62,083 bases of DNA, from IMG/VR virus record IMGVR_UViG_3300017963_000293, positions 1 to 62,083 of that record. One strand, written 5' to 3'. The first letter of the stretch is position 1. Each line of letters begins with the position of its first letter. Below, in pieces: positions 31,800 through 40,765 of the stretch. The notes beneath the pieces were generated by a model. The model was not told where the DNA came from, searched no databases, and saw nothing but the letters and a program-made list of their open reading frames with translations. The position numbers and the translations under genes were made by a program. Source of the DNA: a virus.

Positions 31800-34700
31800 T
31801 TACGATCGCGTCGTCTTCAGCTTCCGCCGCCTCGCGGGCGGCGTCAGCGCAGACCTCGGATCCTCCACGGGAGCGGTTCCCACGCCCGTGCGCGACGAGC
31901 CCTGGACCGGTGAGCTGTAGCGGCTCGGGAAGTCCACCGACTCCTGCTTCGCGACGTGGGCGTAGATGACCTCCTCGGCGTCATGCGGATCCAGCCCGAG
32001 CTTCTCGGCGTAGGCGTGGAACTTGTCATCGTCGAGACCAGGGTTCGCCTTCACGAAGGCGACCAGCTTCGCCTTCTGCTTCGCCGTCGGATCGTCCTCC
32101 TCCTCGACGCCGGCCTCCTTCTCCATCCTCTTCAGTCTGGTGTAGTAGTCCGGGATCTCCGCGAGGTGGTCCATCGCGATCTCTTGGGCCTTGGCCCGCA
32201 TCTCCGCCTTGGAGTAGCCGCCACCGACCAGGTGCTCCTTCTCGACCTCGATCCCCATCGCCAGCTCTTTGGCGTCGAAGTCGCTCGGCTTCTTTCCCTT
32301 GGCCTTGCCGCCAGGAATCTCCTCGGCCTCGCAGAGCGCGCAGCGAACACCGAGCGTCACCAGCTCGCGGCGCTCGAGCACGGACGACAGGCTGTCACCG
32401 AACAGATCCTCGTCCTCACGCAGGTCCACCCGCTTGTCAGGCGCCATGAACGTGCGGAAGCGGTCCATGATGTCCTTCGTGAGCTTGTAGCGGCTCTGGA
32501 TCTGGTGCCCCTTGCCGATGTAGGCCGCGAAGATCTCGGCGAAGTCCTCGTAGCGCTTCGACGCGCCGTAGACGCTGGGGAAGTCGCCGGTCTCCTTCCC
32601 CTTCTCGGTCGGCTGCTTCGCCAGACCGAAGTACCAGGCGTAGGTCTTCCGGCGCGCGCGCGGGATCTCTCGGTAGTAGTAGTGGTGGCCCAGCTCGTGG
32701 ACCATCGTGGTCATGATCTTGGCCGGCTCCTTCTTCGCGCCGATCGAGTTGACGAAGATCTCGACAATCTTCGTCTTCATGTCGTAGTTGCCGAGCACCC
32801 CGGGATGGCCGGCCCGCAGGTGCATCGTCACGTTCGGCAGCATGAAGCCGAAACCGCGCTTCTTGAGCAGGCCCACAGCATCCTTGCAGGCCACCGCGTA
32901 TCGGTCCCAGGTCTCCTGGTCGACCCCGAGATCGTTGAACAGCATGATGCCATTCACCTTCGCCTGCTTGGGACCTGGCTCGCCGGTCGCCCACGGCAGT
33001 TTCGCTGGCTTCTTCGCGGCCTTCGCGATCTGCACGAGCGGAGATGGCGGCTTCTTCCCCTTCTTCTTCTCCGACTTCATCGAGGCCAGCGCGCCCTTGA
33101 GCGTCGCGCCGTCGCCCCGGTAACGGTAGTGCGGCTTCGGCTGGCCCTGGAGCTTGACCGTGAACGAACCATCCGAGCGCGGACGGACCTTGAACTTGCC
33201 ACCACCCTTGAACGAGAAGTCGAAGCCCTTGGGTGATGCCGAGTACTTGTCGACCTTGAGCGACTTGCCGGCCAGCTTGCTCGAGACCGACTCCACATCC
33301 TTGACCAGCGCCTTGGCATCCTTGGGACCGGCCTTGCTCTTGGTAGCCGTCGCCTCGGTCAGCCCATCGGACACGGTTGCACCGAGCGGAACCTGGTACT
33401 TCTCGTGGCCCCACAACTCCAGGTCAGTCACCTTCCAGCTCCCTTCGGGCCGGTAGCCGGTGTAAGCCGGCTCGCCCGGGTTGATGTAGGCCAGCGTCGC
33501 GTGTGCCTTGAACTGCTCGGCATAGCCCTTCTTCGGGTCCTCGTCCGGCCCGTAAGTGTGCGCGATCGGAATACCCGCCTGCTCGGCCGCCTTACGAAGA
33601 GCCTCGTGCAGGCTGTTGAGACTCGACTGCTCCGGCCAGGCGGAGCCGATCATGTGTGGGATCGTCTGGCCGTCGTTGTTCGTGAACTCTCCGTAACCGC
33701 CCATCCGCATCAGGAACGGCTCATGGGAGCGCGCGACCCTGCCGACCGCGTCGACCAGTTTCCCGTAGTCAGCTGGGGAGAGGTCGCCGGCGTAGAGCAC
33801 CGTGAAGTGAGGAACCGAGTCGTCCTCCTCGCTCTTGTCCGGGAAGTAGCGGGCCAAGTTCGACGGAACCGGAAGGAAGACGCCGCAGGACATCGTCCCG
33901 TCCCTGTTGACCTCACGCTCCTCGGTCCGCACGCCGTCTGGGTGCCCGTGAATCCGCCTACGGACCTCCTGCCACATCTCGTCGTCGACCGGCCGCTCGT
34001 GCGCGGCGACGATCTCGTCAGCGAGCCTCTGGTCCTCGGCGCTGAGATCTTCTGTCAGAGACCCGACAACCCGCTCGAACAGCGTTGCCCCGTCCGGGTC
34101 GATCGACTCGCCCCAGTCGGCCATCGTGGACGTGTCGGGGATCATGGCCATCAGCTTGGCGATGTCGGCCTTCGTGACGCCCTTCTTCTTGGCCGCCTTC
34201 TTCTTGGCCGCCTTCTTCTTGGTGGTCTTCTTCTTGGTGGTCTTCTTCTTGGTGGTCTTCTTCTTGGTGGTCTTCTTCGCCTTCGGCTTCTCCGGCTCGG
34301 GGGCCGGCGGCGGCACAGGCTTGGGTTCTGGGGGAGGCTTGGGCAGCGGGGCCGGCGGACCTTCCTCTTCGCCCTCCTTCGGCGGCGGCAGGACCCACGT
34401 CAACGCCTTCTTCGCGCGCGTGATCGCCACGTACTTCAGGTTCTCTTCCTGCTGGATCTGAACCGGGTCCTCCGACTTCAGCGCCATCGGCAGCGGCAGC
34501 AGGTCGGGCCGCTGGATGAAGACGTTGTCCGCCTCGAGCCCCTTCGCCTTGTGCACCGAGGAGAAGTTGATGGCCGGTGTCGGGTCCGACACGAACAACT
34601 GCTGGACCACCTTGACCAGATCGCCGGCGACCTTCACATCGCCCTTCGACATAAGCGCCTGGAGGCAGTCGCGCTTGTCGTCGAGACCCTGGAGCAGGTG

Positions 34701-36764
34701 CTCCTTCTTCTCGGCCGTGAGCCGCTTCGTCTCCTTCATGTGCCAGTCCTGCACCTTCGCAGCGAACTGGTCAATTGGCATGGTCTTGTGGCCCTTCTTG
34801 CCGCCGATCCTCTCGACCAGCCGGCTCAGGGACTTGCCGATGTCGCGGCCGACGACGTTCGCCTTCTTGCCCTGGGCGATCAGGCCCAGCGCAGCGGCCA
34901 CGTTCGGAGCGTTGGTGCGGCAGAGCACGAAGTCGCCCGGCTTGAGCGTCTCGTAGAACTCTCCGTGCTTGATGGTCTTGACCGAGCCCTCGGGAGCGCC
35001 CGGAGCTGCCTCGATCGTGGGAACAATGGCCTGGGCCTCGGTGATGACCTTCTGCGGGCAGCGGTAGCAGATAGAGAGTGGCTTCTCCTCGGCGCCCAGC
35101 TCTTTCTGCATCTTCTCCATCGAGTCTGGGTCCGACCCCTTGAAGGCGTAGATCGACTGGTTGGGGTCTCCCACCAGCATGTGGCGCGGGGCGAGCCGCT
35201 TGGCGAACTCGCGCTCGAGCGGGCAGAGATCCTGGACCTCGTCGACCATCGCCCAGTCGAGGCTCGCCTTCTTCCCGGTCGCGCGGCTGATGATCGGCAG
35301 GTCGTGCATCACCGGCCAGAGCACCTGGTCGGCGTACTCCATCGTCGTCTTGTCATCGACGCTCTGCTGGAACGCGGCGTCCAGCACCTCGGTGACCTGC
35401 TGCGGCGTGATGTACTCGTCTGTTGGAACCGAGGAAGTCGGCAGGTCGATCTCGAACTTGTCCAAGACCTCCTTCCAGGGCGGGAACTTCATCTCGCCCT
35501 TCTCGTCCAGCTGGCCCATCATCTTCCGCTTGGTGATGACCTCGCCCATGTCGTAGCCGTAGTTCGACTCGTACTTGTCGGCCACCTTCTCGTTGGGAGC
35601 GAGCTTCTTCACCAGCTCGTCGCAGATGAGCCGGTTCTTGTTCTTCACCAGCTCGGGCGGCTTGCCGCCCTTCTTGAACGCCTTGACCACCGACGCGCGC
35701 CCGTAGGCGTTGATCGTCGCGGCCTCGACGTTCTTCAGATCCTTGACGCGCTCGGCCAGCGCGTTGGCGATGTCGGTGTTGAACGCGAGGAACACGGCCT
35801 TCTGCCCTGGAGGCACGAACTCGAGCGCCTGCTCCATCGTCGTGGACTTCCCGGCGCCAGCCTTCGCGTCCACGACCAGCGCGGCCTTGTCCTTCTTCGA
35901 CGCCTCGGCGACCCAGTCGAAGATCGCCTGCTGGTAGTGGCTGGGCTTGAACTTCTTCTTCTTCTTCGGAGGAGGAGGCGGAGCGCCACCGGCCTTTGCT
36001 GCCTTCTCGAGTTCCTCCAGGCCCGTCTTGTACCACTTCGCCTGGCCCTTGCTGGCTAGCCATCCCTTGGCCTTCTTCGGGATGTTGTCGTCCATGAACT
36101 TGCGGAGCCAGTCGCCGAGCGTGTGACCGTGGTCCTTGAACAGCTTCTCGTCTTGCGAGACTGGTCCTCCCGGCCACTGCTCGCTGAACTTGTCCTTCCA
36201 CGATCCCTCGGCGAGCCGGCCGTCAGTGCGCTCGTCATCGAGTACCTCAGCCTGCTCGGCCACTTCCGCAGCGCCTTTGGCCGTGCCCCCTGGACCGTGC
36301 GCGTCCAGTCCGGCGCGCTCGTTGTAGCGGCTGGCGTAGCCGTACACCCACTTGAGATAGTCCTCGTCGGCCTCGCGGTTCAGCAGCGCGAGAGCCTTGT
36401 AAGCCGAGAGCTTCTCCTCTTCCCGGCGGCGCTTCGCCTCATCCAGGAAACTCAGCGTCTCGTCGAGGTCGCGCGCGGGCTGATCGGACTCGGTCTTCAC
36501 CATGCTGCTTGCCTTTTCGATCAGGCCCATGATCGGAACTGAGTAGGAGGGGTCGGCCATGTAGCGCGTCCGGTGCTTGCGGATCTCGGCCGCGAGCTTC
36601 GGGAAGTCCTTGCAGCACTCGTCGGCCGCTTCGCCCATATGGCCAATCGCCAGCCACCTGTGCTCCGGGTAACCCTGGACCGCCTCGCCCATTAGCACCT
36701 CGGCCTGACTGAGATGTTTGCGAACGCAGTTCAGGCAAGAGTCCCTAAGCTCGGTCAGGTTCAT
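31800..36764 (-). CDS. Giant polyvalent protein: SF1 helicase, 2H phosphoesterase, metallopeptidase, DUF5661-like
   Basis: About 1654 residues. Order: a helical N-terminal domain (CLNCVRKHLSQAEVLMGEA); a UvrD-type SF1 helicase with Walker A AKAGAGKSTT (about 297-306), DEVQDLCP (about 506), GDPNQSIYAFKG, and motifs V-VI VHKAKGLEAD and YVAITRAK (about 735-785); a (TTKKK)n linker; a 2H phosphoesterase with HFT and HAT (about 985 and 1088); a zinc metallopeptidase HELGHH with downstream EDFAEIFAAY (about 1355); and a C-terminal CxxC plus DUF5661-like part (MGIEVEKEHLVGGG, DHLAEIPDYYTRLKRM). Such multi-domain chains are known from phages and plasmids as injected proteins that act on the host early. 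A TTG at 36812 is an alternative start. Confidence 0.82.
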   Translation of the reverse strand: MNLTELRDSCLNCVRKHLSQAEVLMGEAVQGYPEHRWLAIGHMGEAADECCKDFPKLAAEIRKHRTRYMADPSYSVPIMGLIEKASSMVKTESDQPARDLDETLSFLDEAKRRREEEKLSAYKALALLNREADEDYLKWVYGYASRYNERAGLDAHGPGGTAKGAAEVAEQAEVLDDERTDGRLAEGSWKDKFSEQWPGGPVSQDEKLFKDHGHTLGDWLRKFMDDNIPKKAKGWLASKGQAKWYKTGLEELEKAAKAGGAPPPPPKKKKKFKPSHYQQAIFDWVAEASKKDKAALVVDAKAGAGKSTTMEQALEFVPPGQKAVFLAFNTDIANALAERVKDLKNVEAATINAYGRASVVKAFKKGGKPPELVKNKNRLICDELVKKLAPNEKVADKYESNYGYDMGEVITKRKMMGQLDEKGEMKFPPWKEVLDKFEIDLPTSSVPTDEYITPQQVTEVLDAAFQQSVDDKTTMEYADQVLWPVMHDLPIISRATGKKASLDWAMVDEVQDLCPLEREFAKRLAPRHMLVGDPNQSIYAFKGSDPDSMEKMQKELGAEEKPLSICYRCPQKVITEAQAIVPTIEAAPGAPEGSVKTIKHGEFYETLKPGDFVLCRTNAPNVAAALGLIAQGKKANVVGRDIGKSLSRLVERIGGKKGHKTMPIDQFAAKVQDWHMKETKRLTAEKKEHLLQGLDDKRDCLQALMSKGDVKVAGDLVKVVQQLFVSDPTPAINFSSVHKAKGLEADNVFIQRPDLLPLPMALKSEDPVQIQQEENLKYVAITRAKKALTWVLPPPKEGEEEGPPAPLPKPPPEPKPVPPPAPEPEKPKAKKTTKKKTTKKKTTKKKTTKKKAAKKKAAKKKGVTKADIAKLMAMIPDTSTMADWGESIDPDGATLFERVVGSLTEDLSAEDQRLADEIVAAHERPVDDEMWQEVRRRIHGHPDGVRTEEREVNRDGTMSCGVFLPVPSNLARYFPDKSEEDDSVPHFTVLYAGDLSPADYGKLVDAVGRVARSHEPFLMRMGGYGEFTNNDGQTIPHMIGSAWPEQSSLNSLHEALRKAAEQAGIPIAHTYGPDEDPKKGYAEQFKAHATLAYINPGEPAYTGYRPEGSWKVTDLELWGHEKYQVPLGATVSDGLTEATATKSKAGPKDAKALVKDVESVSSKLAGKSLKVDKYSASPKGFDFSFKGGGKFKVRPRSDGSFTVKLQGQPKPHYRYRGDGATLKGALASMKSEKKKGKKPPSPLVQIAKAAKKPAKLPWATGEPGPKQAKVNGIMLFNDLGVDQETWDRYAVACKDAVGLLKKRGFGFMLPNVTMHLRAGHPGVLGNYDMKTKIVEIFVNSIGAKKEPAKIMTTMVHELGHHYYYREIPRARRKTYAWYFGLAKQPTEKGKETGDFPSVYGASKRYEDFAEIFAAYIGKGHQIQSRYKLTKDIMDRFRTFMAPDKRVDLREDEDLFGDSLSSVLERRELVTLGVRCALCEAEEIPGGKAKGKKPSDFDAKELAMGIEVEKEHLVGGGYSKAEMRAKAQEIAMDHLAEIPDYYTRLKRMEKEAGVEEEDDPTAKQKAKLVAFVKANPGLDDDKFHAYAEKLGLDPHDAEEVIYAHVAKQESVDFPSRYSSPVQGSSRTGVGTAPVEDPRSALTPPARRRKLKTTRS
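34195..34272 (-). repeat. Tandem 15-base repeat coding for TTKKK
   Basis: About five units of a 15-base sequence reading GTGGTCTTCTTCTTG on the plus strand make the Lys/Thr linker in the polyvalent protein. It is prone to length variation. Confidence 0.7.
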
Positions 36765-36818
36765 GGCGCCCCCGGGATCCCCTATGATCCCGTCCGAGGA
36801 GGCCGGAGGCAAGGAGAG

Positions 36819-36829
36819 GTTCTACTCCC
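36819..36829 (-). promoter_or_regulatory. TAGAAC promoter-like element (GGGAGTAGAAC)
   Basis: A variant with two extra bases, lying 55 bases upstream of the polyvalent protein ATG, within the end of the preceding gene. Confidence 0.4.
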
Positions 36830-37154
36830 GGAGATCGATCAGGAGCGGCATCAGCTCCACGACGCTCATCTGCTGAAGCTCGAGAAGCCGGTCCGCGATC
36901 TCGTCGCGCGCTAGCCGCGCGGCCCTGCCCATGTGTTGCGCCTTGAGCGTCGTCGGTGTGCAGGCGTCGATCAGAAAGATGAGATGCTCCGCGTTCCTCT
37001 GGTCCTTGGGGGCAGTCCGCCAGGCGACCCACCGATCCCTGTGCCGCCTGATCACTCGCCGCACTCGTCGTGCGAACGGCCGCATCTTGAACTTGGGGTG
37101 ACTACTTGACCGACCGGCCGGCCACCGGCCGGACCGGGTGCCGCTCAGGCTCAC
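36822..37154 (-). CDS. Small basic protein, unknown
   Basis: A 110-residue protein with GTG start overlapping the upstream stop (GTGA). An internal ATG (MRPFARRVRRVIRRH) is a second candidate. It ends QMSVVELMPLLIDLRE, loosely like the recurrent motif. No family is recognised. Confidence 0.62.
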   Translation of the reverse strand: MSLSGTRSGRWPAGRSSSHPKFKMRPFARRVRRVIRRHRDRWVAWRTAPKDQRNAEHLIFLIDACTPTTLKAQHMGRAARLARDEIADRLLELQQMSVVELMPLLIDLRE

Positions 37155-37531
37155 GAAGCTACCCTCAGCTGGACGATGTTGCCGAGCCGCTCGACGGCCG
37201 AGACCTCGGCGTAGTCCTCGATCGCCGCGATCCGCTTGAGGATCGCCCGGCGAACCTGCATCTGGGTGCACTCCTCCATCAGCGCGAAGAGCAACTCGCG
37301 GAGAACGAGGAGCGCCTGCTTGTTCCAGAGAGGCATGTTGATCATGACGCCGCCGCGAACGGTCTCGCGATCGAGGGTCTCGGCGACCTTCCTGTAGTGC
37401 GTGTAAGCTGCCGCTCGCTCGCGCTCGCTGGTCTGGTACACGAGCAGCGCATCAGTCTTCCGCCGGAGCACAATCCGAAGATCGCTACAGATGCGGCGGG
37501 TGAGGCGAATGCTCTTGCCGGACTTGCTCAT
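37151..37531 (-). CDS. Small protein ending in recurrent motif
   Basis: A 126-residue helical, basic protein (MSKSGKSIRLTRRICSDLRI). It ends EVSAVERLGNIVQLRVAS, a clear copy of the recurrent motif. Function is unknown. Confidence 0.7.
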   Translation of the reverse strand: MSKSGKSIRLTRRICSDLRIVLRRKTDALLVYQTSERERAAAYTHYRKVAETLDRETVRGGVMINMPLWNKQALLVLRELLFALMEECTQMQVRRAILKRIAAIEDYAEVSAVERLGNIVQLRVAS

Positions 37532-37538
37532 GCCGGCA

Positions 37539-38081
37539 TCATACCGGCGGCAGCGGCGGAGCAACGGCCGGCGGACCCCCGAAGATCCGACCGAGCAGAT
37601 TGTCGTCGTCGTCGTCGTCGTCATCGGCGTCGTCTTCGTCGTGCTCGACGTCGATCAGCTCCCCGATCCAGCGACAGGTCCACTCCCGGCCCTCGGGAAC
37701 TCCCAGCTCGCGCTTGCGCGCGGTGATCCGGCGCTGACGGGCCTCGATCTCGTCCTTGTCGGCGAGGTTCGACAAGAGCGTGATCGGATCCACGCGATCG
37801 AGAGGCGCCCAGTCATCGTCCTCGCGCCTCCGCGCGTGGGCAAGCGAGATCGGCTGCCCCTGAGACGTGTAGACCCTGGTCTCGTAGATCGGATCCCCGG
37901 TACGCTCATCGAACTTGACCAGGTTCTTCGTGGCAACGAAAGGCAGCTCCCAGACCCGGACCTTTCGAGCTTCCTCTGACAGCCGCCTTCGCCAGCCGAA
38001 GGAGTCCATCACCAGCTTGACGAGGCTCTGCCGAACCGCGACGCGGATGCCGCTAGACCTGATCGCCGAATCCAAGTTCAT
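37539..38081 (-). CDS. Unknown protein with poly-Asp stretch
   Basis: A 180-residue protein. The core (VWELPFVATKNLVKFDERTG) is strand-rich. The tail contains DDADDDDDDDDN and a Pro-rich end. The centre has DRVDPITLLSNLADKDE, a possible divergent motif copy. It overlaps the upstream gene by 29 bases. Confidence 0.66.
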   Translation of the reverse strand: MNLDSAIRSSGIRVAVRQSLVKLVMDSFGWRRRLSEEARKVRVWELPFVATKNLVKFDERTGDPIYETRVYTSQGQPISLAHARRREDDDWAPLDRVDPITLLSNLADKDEIEARQRRITARKRELGVPEGREWTCRWIGELIDVEHDEDDADDDDDDDDNLLGRIFGGPPAVAPPLPPV

Positions 38082-38286
38082 GGATCTCCTCCCACCTCGC
38101 GATGTCTGCTAGTCGATCCACAGCCGAGCGACCTACCCCTAATGCGTCTGCCATGTCGTCACCGGTCCGACGCATCGTGATCCCGAATCGGAGCATGGCT
38201 GCGTAAGCATGGGCAGCGGATACACCGAACTTGGCAACGGCGTCTGCAATGGCGCTCACGTCCAGATCTATGCGACCGCCAGCCAC
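38053..38286 (-). CDS. Small HTH-like protein with recurrent motif
   Basis: A 77-residue protein with GTG start. The first half is helical (SAIADAVAKFGVSAAHAYAA); then DMADALGVGRSAVDRLADIARWEE combines a helix-turn-helix-like segment with the recurrent motif. Function is unknown. Confidence 0.62.
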   Translation of the reverse strand: MAGGRIDLDVSAIADAVAKFGVSAAHAYAAMLRFGITMRRTGDDMADALGVGRSAVDRLADIARWEEIHELGFGDQV

Positions 38287-38546
38287 GCTCGCTCCTCCTT
38301 CTCCCGGACCAGGTCACCGAGCATCGTGACGATGTCCTTCGGCCGCCACGGAATCCAGTCGTTCTGGAGGCCGGCGTAACGGTAGTCCACCAGCCGTGCG
38401 GCCTGTGGACACACAGCGCGCGCGGGCTCCTTGAGGGCCGGCGTCTTCTGGACGTCCGGGTCCCAGGTCCAGTAGACAGCGACGTCACCGCTGCACCGAA
38501 CAGCGATCCCGACCTCGCTGAGCTTGCACGCCTGCTGGTAGGTCAC
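38268..38546 (-). CDS. Small protein with recurrent motif
   Basis: A 92-residue protein with GTG start in a GTGA overlap. Aromatic centre (VAVYWTWDPDVQ) and Cys residues; ends DIVTMLGDLVREKEERAW, a divergent motif copy. Confidence 0.65.
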   Translation of the reverse strand: MTYQQACKLSEVGIAVRCSGDVAVYWTWDPDVQKTPALKEPARAVCPQAARLVDYRYAGLQNDWIPWRPKDIVTMLGDLVREKEERAWLAVA

Positions 38547-38761
38547 GGGGAGGGCTCCACCAGACCGCCGAGGGCCTCGACCGCACACTCGTGCTCGATC
38601 TGGTCGACTGTCACCCAGGTGCGCCAGCTGCCGCCGTCGATCCGCACCGAGAACGGGGTCAGCTCCTTCTCATCGATCTCGATGATCCTGGCGGACATAC
38701 CCTGGTTGACCTGGGCATCAGTCGCCTTGACCACGATCTTCTGGCCCACGCGGAAGTTCAC
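38543..38761 (-). CDS. SH3/KOW-like small protein with recurrent motif
   Basis: A 72-residue protein, leaderless GTG start. VGQKIVVKATDAQVNQGMSA (about 5-24) and following strands look like a small SH3/KOW barrel; it ends ECAVEALGGLVEPSP. Member of a family of small barrel-plus-motif proteins here. Confidence 0.68.
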   Translation of the reverse strand: MNFRVGQKIVVKATDAQVNQGMSARIIEIDEKELTPFSVRIDGGSWRTWVTVDQIEHECAVEALGGLVEPSP

Positions 38762-39050
38762 ACCCCGGTTCTACCCCGGACGCCAGACGCCCCAGCTCGG
38801 AAATCGCATCACGCGCTTCCGGGAACGGCTCCCACTCGTCGCTGTTCTTGATCAACTCCGGCACCATGTCGGCCGCGTAGTGGTTGGCGTTGCAGATGGT
38901 AGGCCGGCCGAACGCGTCGAGGGTGACGTTCAACCGGCTGGAGAGGCAGAACTTGTCCTCTTCGTCCATGTCCTCGCGGTAGCCGGGCTCCTTCACCACG
39001 TAGGAGGCGACTCGCCTGATGCTCCAGTAGAGCGCATCGCGGAACCTCAC
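38718..39050 (-). CDS. Small protein with recurrent motif
   Basis: A 110-residue protein with GTG start. LSSRLNVTLDAFGRPTICN (about 36-54) is strand-rich; ARDAISELGRLASGVEPG near the end carries the motif. It overlaps the next gene by 44 bases. Confidence 0.63.
   Translation of the reverse strand: MRFRDALYWSIRRVASYVVKEPGYREDMDEEDKFCLSSRLNVTLDAFGRPTICNANHYAADMVPELIKNSDEWEPFPEARDAISELGRLASGVEPGCELPRGPEDRGQGD
38768..38776 (-). promoter_or_regulatory. GGGTAGAAC element, leaderless spacing
   Basis: Six bases before the GTG of the SH3/KOW-like gene, inside the preceding coding sequence. Confidence 0.6.
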
Positions 39051-39121
39051 AGGTTCCGTTCTAGCTCATCGGCCTCATCAGGGGCCAGGTCGCCGAGGTC
39101 GCCCTCGTCGAAGGCCGTCAC
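39047..39121 (-). CDS. Possible 24-residue protein
   Basis: A very short frame, GTG start overlapping the upstream stop and GTGA overlap with the downstream start. It reads VTAFDEGDLGDLAPDEADE and is acidic. The double coupling argues that it is translated, but it may only link its neighbours. Confidence 0.4.
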   Translation of the reverse strand: MTAFDEGDLGDLAPDEADELERNL

Positions 39122-39468
39122 GGATCGATCGCCCCAAGGCGCTCGATACTGCTCATCGCCTCGAGCCTCTCGATCCGGCTCTCGATCGCGCCGCTGATCC
39201 CTGGCGCCTGGTGCGGGTTCGCAGCAGCGATCTTCAGGAAGCGAACGAACGAGTCCACCTTGGCGGGCGGAATCCGAATCGTGCACGAGCCGACCGATGT
39301 GTAGCTGCGGGCCGCTTCCTCCCAGTCCGGCCGGGGCAGCCGGTCCAGCCAGCCACGGACTTCCTCGTCGTCATCGTGCTCGTAGAGGTGGTGCGCTCCC
39401 GCCATTCGCAAGGCCATCAGCACCGGTCCTGTGATCCGCATCGGGATTCCCGGCTTCTTCCTGCTCAT
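39118..39468 (-). CDS. Small protein ending in recurrent motif
   Basis: A 116-residue protein with leaderless ATG. Core PVLMALRMAGAHHLYEHDDD and IRIPPAKVDSFVRFLKIA; it ends EAMSSIERLGAIDP, the recurrent motif at the extreme C-terminus. Confidence 0.7.
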   Translation of the reverse strand: MSRKKPGIPMRITGPVLMALRMAGAHHLYEHDDDEEVRGWLDRLPRPDWEEAARSYTSVGSCTIRIPPAKVDSFVRFLKIAAANPHQAPGISGAIESRIERLEAMSSIERLGAIDP

Positions 39469-39736
39469 ACCCCCGTTCTACCTCGGTCGGCGGTAAGTCT
39501 CCCAGTAGAGCGAGCCGATCGATCGCGCTGAGCTTGCTGACCTCGCGCTCTATTGCCGTGAGCGCGCTGAGGTAAGGATCCTCGTGGCGGTAGGTTGCCC
39601 GGCGCCTGAGACCTCGGAGATCGACCAGCATGTTCAGCCGAGCATGCGCGTATTCGTTCGCGGCCCACGTGGTGTAGCCGCCGAGAGCGTAGAACCCGCG
39701 AGCCGCGATCTCTCGTATGAACTCGCCCTCGGTCAC
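39371..39736 (-). CDS. Small protein with recurrent motif
   Basis: A 121-residue protein with GTG start in a GTGA overlap with ndk. Helical (FIREIAARGFYALGGYTTWA), then KLSAIDRLALLGDLPP. The last 35 residues overlap the next gene, so the folded part probably ends after the motif. Confidence 0.66.
   Translation of the reverse strand: MTEGEFIREIAARGFYALGGYTTWAANEYAHARLNMLVDLRGLRRRATYRHEDPYLSALTAIEREVSKLSAIDRLALLGDLPPTEVERGYEQEEAGNPDADHRTGADGLANGGSAPPLRAR
39475..39483 (-). promoter_or_regulatory. AGGTAGAAC element, leaderless spacing
   Basis: TAGAAC lies six bases before an ATG; the element is inside the upstream gene's 3' part. Confidence 0.6.
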
Positions 39737-40188
39737 GACTGGTCAGCGCAGACCCGGCACTCCGACGAGTAGTTCCGGTGGCCGAAGAACAGCTCGATCT
39801 CGCGCGCGGTTGCTTCAGCTGAGTCAGAGGCATGGACGAGGTTCTCGCGAACCGGGTCACCGGACGCGAAGTCGCCCCTAATCGTTCCGGGCGCGGCCGT
39901 CGATCCATCCGTCACGCCCACCATCGCACGCACGACCTGGATCGCCTTGTAGCCCTCCACGATCATCGCGATCGACGGGCCGCTCTGCATGAACAGCGAC
40001 AGCTCGGCGAAGAACGGCTTGTCCACGTGCGCAGCGTAGTGATGGCGAGCGAGATCTGCGTTGAAGCGCAGCGACTCGGCCACAACGATCTCGAGCCCTT
40101 TGCGCTCGAGCCGGGCGATGATCTCGCCGGCCAGCTCGCGCTTGACCGCGTCAGGCTTGATCAGAACCAGGGTCCGCTCTCGCTCCAC
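39733..40188 (-). CDS. ndk: Nucleoside diphosphate kinase
   Basis: A 151-residue enzyme that transfers phosphate from NTPs to NDPs, balancing nucleotide pools for phage replication. LVLIKPDAVKRELAGEIIAR (about 7-26) and RGDFASGD...NLVHASDSAE carry the family signature, including the phospho-acceptor His in NLVHASDS (about residue 119). The length is typical. GTG start; it overlaps the upstream gene by 38 bases. A short Cys-containing tail (ECRVCADQS) is extra. Confidence 0.93.
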   Translation of the reverse strand: MERERTLVLIKPDAVKRELAGEIIARLERKGLEIVVAESLRFNADLARHHYAAHVDKPFFAELSLFMQSGPSIAMIVEGYKAIQVVRAMVGVTDGSTAAPGTIRGDFASGDPVRENLVHASDSAEATAREIELFFGHRNYSSECRVCADQS

Positions 40189-40399
40189 ACTCTTCCTCCC
40201 TCACGACCGCCGCGAGCGCGTCGATCGCGTTGTCTAGCTCCAAGTAGCGCTCGGGCAGCCGTACCGCGAGCCAGCTTCCCAGCTCGAACTCGACGGCCAC
40301 GAACCCAGGGGCCGCGCTGAGGGCCTCGTCCCGCACGACCCGGCCGCGCCGGCCCGCGTAGCTCCCCTCGACGCAGAGCACCCGAGTCCCGATCCTCAT
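40151..40399 (-). CDS. SH3/KOW-like small protein with recurrent motif
   Basis: An 82-residue protein starting MRIGTRVLCVEGSYAGRRGR, a KOW-like barrel start, then VAVEFELGSWLAVRLP and LDNAIDALAAVVREEE, the recurrent motif. The leaderless ATG is six bases from TAGAAC; a GTG directly after TAGAAC is the alternative. Confidence 0.68.
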   Translation of the reverse strand: MRIGTRVLCVEGSYAGRRGRVVRDEALSAAPGFVAVEFELGSWLAVRLPERYLELDNAIDALAAVVREEECGARADPGSDQA

Positions 40400-40405
40400 G
40401 GTCAC

Positions 40406-40414
40406 GTTCTACCC
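40406..40414 (-). promoter_or_regulatory. GGGTAGAAC element, leaderless spacing
   Basis: Drives the SH3/KOW-like gene and probably ndk; six bases to the ATG. Confidence 0.6.
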
Positions 40415-40765
40415 TCGGCAGGCGTCATAACAGGCTCTTGGGAGCCAGCTCCCGGCCCTGGGAGCGCGATCTCAGCCGGCGCGGACCACGAGCCCTCGGC
40501 CAGACGATCGAACCACACGCGGGCTCTCAGGCCGCCGGAACGATACTAAAGGACTTACGACAACGCTCGGGGATCACCGCGTCCCCCAAGCGTTTACGAC
40601 AGGCTCGCACGGGCTCGCGCGTGAGCCCTCCCGGGCTCCGCCGGGAGCGAAATCGGCCTCCAGGCCGATCGCCGCAGTCGCGCGCGCCGCCCCGCGCAGG
40701 CGCTCGCGCCGGCGAGGAGAAGAGATCTTCTGCTGAGACAAGAGATTGTGCGCCACAACTCCGGC
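40415..40765. other. Non-coding stretch between divergent clusters
   Basis: No convincing gene. It holds the AAGGACTTACG core at 40549-40559 and several GC-rich inverted repeats, such as CGGCCTCCAGGCCG and AGAAGAGATCTTCT. It separates a minus-strand from a plus-strand cluster, so it is a likely regulatory zone. Confidence 0.5.

Noticed and set aside
33405-36059. 884-residue plus-strand open frame
   Set aside because: Antisense of the polyvalent protein, which has clear helicase and peptidase motifs; the plus frame is Leu/Arg-rich noise.
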